From CAYVUI01 sp964454745 (lineage in GTDB: Bacteria > Planctomycetota > Phycisphaerae > Sedimentisphaerales > Anaerohalosphaeraceae), in contig CAYVUI010000116.1 of the NCBI GenBank assembly GCA_964454745.1, forward strand, positions 1 through 14,011: a stretch of DNA of 14,011 nt, read 5' to 3'. A model generated the notes under the pieces. That model was given only the letters and a program-made list of their open reading frames with translations, had not been told where the DNA came from and made no database searches. The position numbers and the translations under genes were made by a program. This document shows, in pieces, positions 12,737-14,011 of this stretch (its first letter is position 1; the number at the start of each line of letters is the position of its first letter).

Positions 12737-14011
12737 ATGGAGCTTAAAAATCGTGAACGAGTTGAAGGTACTGCGATTACTATCGGCCACAGAGTCTATA
12801 AATCCCAGGGCGTGAAAAGGACATGCCGCACCTATAGTGCCGAGTACCGCAATGCAGACGGAAAACAGCAGCTGGAGAGCTTAAAGACCAAAAACCGGCT
12901 CCAGGCTCGTCGGTTCGCTTTTGAACTCCAGCAAAGACTTGAAAAAGGGATCGAAGTCCCGAAACCAACGTCAATGACAGTAGACCAACTTACAGACCAG
13001 TATCTAACCATCACAAAAGCCAAGGGGACTGCCCCGAAAACATTATCAAAATATACCACAGATATCGAGAAACTAAAGGGATTCTGCCGTGAAAGAAAGA
13101 TCGAGCTAGCCCGGAAGTTCTCTGAAAATGACCTGTATTTATACCGTCAGCACCTTGTAGATAAAGGATATGCCGACAAAACCGTTCAGGGGGCTATTGT
13201 ACTGACCAAACAGGTATTTAAATGGGCCTGGAGGCAGGGTATTCTTCACCGGTACCGGCTGGAAGCCGCCACCTTCCCAAAGGCAAAGGCAGAGCCACAG
13301 CCCTGTTTTACGACTTCACAGGTGGATTCATTGATCGAGGTCAGTGATTTAGAAGAAAAGCTGGCCTTTACATTGATGGGATATGCAGGTTTGCGTATTG
13401 GCGAAGTGGAACAGCTTTGCCGGGAAGATATCATCGTTAAAAATAAAAAGTATACCATGATCCATATCTGTAGAGGGGGATCCAATGGTACAACCAAAGA
13501 CCGTGATGACAGATTTATACCCATTCATCCCAAAATCGCCGAATTGCTGGGACACAAAAAAAAGGCAAAGGGAGTCCTGTTACCCACCATCAATGCTCGA
13601 AAGCTGCTCAAACGGCTGAAAACATTGTGTACCCTATGCAAATTTGATTCCCCGTCAAAATATAAATTGCATTCCTTTCGGCATCACTTTGCCAGTATGT
13701 GTGCTAATCATGGGGTTGCTCACCGTAAAGCCCTCGCATGGCTGGGACACAGCTGCTCAGAAATGCTGGACTTATATTATCATCTCCATGATGAGGACAG
13801 CCAGAGAACAATGGATGAACTGGCCAAATCATATCATTCCAACCTACACGCTTCTGAGGGCAGTTTGAGGGCAGTGGAGGAGTCAAAGACAGTAAAGAAT
13901 CTACAACCTGTTGAATTACAGGAACTTATAGAGGTGATTTTAGAAGATCAGAATACAACGGAGAGGGCGGGATTCGAACCCGCGGTAGAGACAAGCCCTA
14001 CACAGCCTTTC
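12737..14011 (+). CDS. int: Tyrosine recombinase (integrase), 3' end beyond the window
   Basis: An open frame of 425 codons runs from ATG 12737 to the window end without a stop. AAAGG lies about 7 bases upstream, and the frame is open back to 12653 with only TTG alternatives. Residues about 80-170 form the SAM-like core-binding domain. The catalytic domain shows Arg220 (AGLRIGEVEQL), Lys254, His312-x-x-Arg315 (HSFRHHF), His338 (WLGHS) and the nucleophile Tyr347 or Tyr348 (DLYYHL), which is a full active set. After residue about 405 the frame crosses the tRNA-Ser gene in antisense and reads TTERAGFEPAV, a tail often seen in integrases that overlap their tRNA target. Integration therefore sets the C-terminus of the protein. 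Confidence 0.93.
   Translation, partial: MELKNRERVEGTAITIGHRVYKSQGVKRTCRTYSAEYRNADGKQQLESLKTKNRLQARRFAFELQQRLEKGIEVPKPTSMTVDQLTDQYLTITKAKGTAPKTLSKYTTDIEKLKGFCRERKIELARKFSENDLYLYRQHLVDKGYADKTVQGAIVLTKQVFKWAWRQGILHRYRLEAATFPKAKAEPQPCFTTSQVDSLIEVSDLEEKLAFTLMGYAGLRIGEVEQLCREDIIVKNKKYTMIHICRGGSNGTTKDRDDRFIPIHPKIAELLGHKKKAKGVLLPTINARKLLKRLKTLCTLCKFDSPSKYKLHSFRHHFASMCANHGVAHRKALAWLGHSCSEMLDLYYHLHDEDSQRTMDELAKSYHSNLHASEGSLRAVEESKTVKNLQPVELQELIEVILEDQNTTERAGFEPAVETSPTQPF
13959..14011 (-). tRNA. tRNA-Ser (anticodon NGA), 3' part only
   Basis: On the minus strand the sequence runs from within the anticodon loop to the discriminator base. Anticodon positions 35-36 are G and A, followed by A-A and the stem GGCTG. 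A long variable arm (GTAG...CTAC) is typical of Ser. The T-arm is GCGGG-TTCGAAT-CCCGC (13983-13967), the acceptor strand is CCTCTCC (13966-13960) and the discriminator is G (13959). CCA is not encoded. The 5' half, including the matching GGAGAGG, lies outside the window. The 3' part is the probable attachment site of the element. Confidence 0.9.

Larger units (their letters stand above)
5937..13966. mobile_element. tRNA-Ser-associated integrative element carrying a ubiquitin-like gene cluster (left end uncertain)
   Basis: At the right an excisionase-like gene and a tyrosine recombinase gene abut the 3' end of a tRNA-Ser gene, the standard arrangement for an island integrated at a tRNA. Cargo genes all run toward the integrase, with short spacings and repeated AGGAGAAC ribosome binding sites (near 6424, 9198 and 11032). 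The left limit given is only the first gene of the right block: composition changes near 5.85 kb, but no second copy of the tRNA end was found in the window, so the real end may be further left. Confidence 0.55.

Noticed and set aside
1..14011. CRISPR array
   Set aside because: No regularly spaced direct repeats seen anywhere in the window.

Overview
The window reads as bacterial accessory DNA in two blocks with different base composition, ending on the right at a tRNA-Ser gene. Nothing fixes the host. The tRNA has no encoded CCA, the right block has moderate G+C, and the gene style would fit Desulfobacterota or a similar anaerobic lineage; this is a weak guess.

Left block (1-5.85 kb, visibly A+T-rich). 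It holds the tail of a gene (2-103), a small hydrophobic protein (243-554) and a five-gene minus-strand series with a good sigma70-type promoter at 5775-5748. In order of transcription these are an ECF-like sigma factor, two small proteins with anti-sigma-type CHCC zinc motifs, an 838-residue protein joining an N-terminal Lon-type (S16) peptidase domain with an intact Ser/Lys dyad to a C-terminal SAM methyltransferase, and a multispanning membrane protein. A sigma factor, candidate anti-sigma factors and a Lon-like peptidase together recall the CRISPR-linked CalpS/CalpT/CalpL logic, in which a Lon-like protease frees a sigma factor by cutting its inhibitor. No CRISPR or SAVED/CARF domain is visible here, so the trigger would have to differ.

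Right block (about 5.86-13.97 kb, higher G+C, all genes on +). This looks like an integrative element in tRNA-Ser(NGA). It ends with an AlpA/excisionase-like gene and a tyrosine recombinase whose reading frame runs into the tRNA gene. Its cargo is a compact ubiquitin-like conjugation cluster: a cysteine-rich RING/treble-clef-like protein (possible E3), a HerA/TraG-type ATPase with a possible nuclease-like tail, an E2 with a catalytic-type Cys, a JAMM isopeptidase fused to a second, apparently degenerate E2-like domain, and an E1/ThiF enzyme with two CxxC pairs. Three tiny membrane proteins, one 159-residue protein and one 54-residue acidic protein lie among them. No beta-grasp ubiquitin-like protein is evident; the 54-residue protein just before the E2 gene is the best positional candidate for a modifier.

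Regulation of the right block may be unusual. A boxA-like sequence followed by a perfect hairpin (7078-7122) lies upstream of the ATPase gene, and a strong intrinsic terminator (9659-9686) sits inside the cluster directly before E2-JAB-E1. Antitermination at the first site could control read-through of the second.
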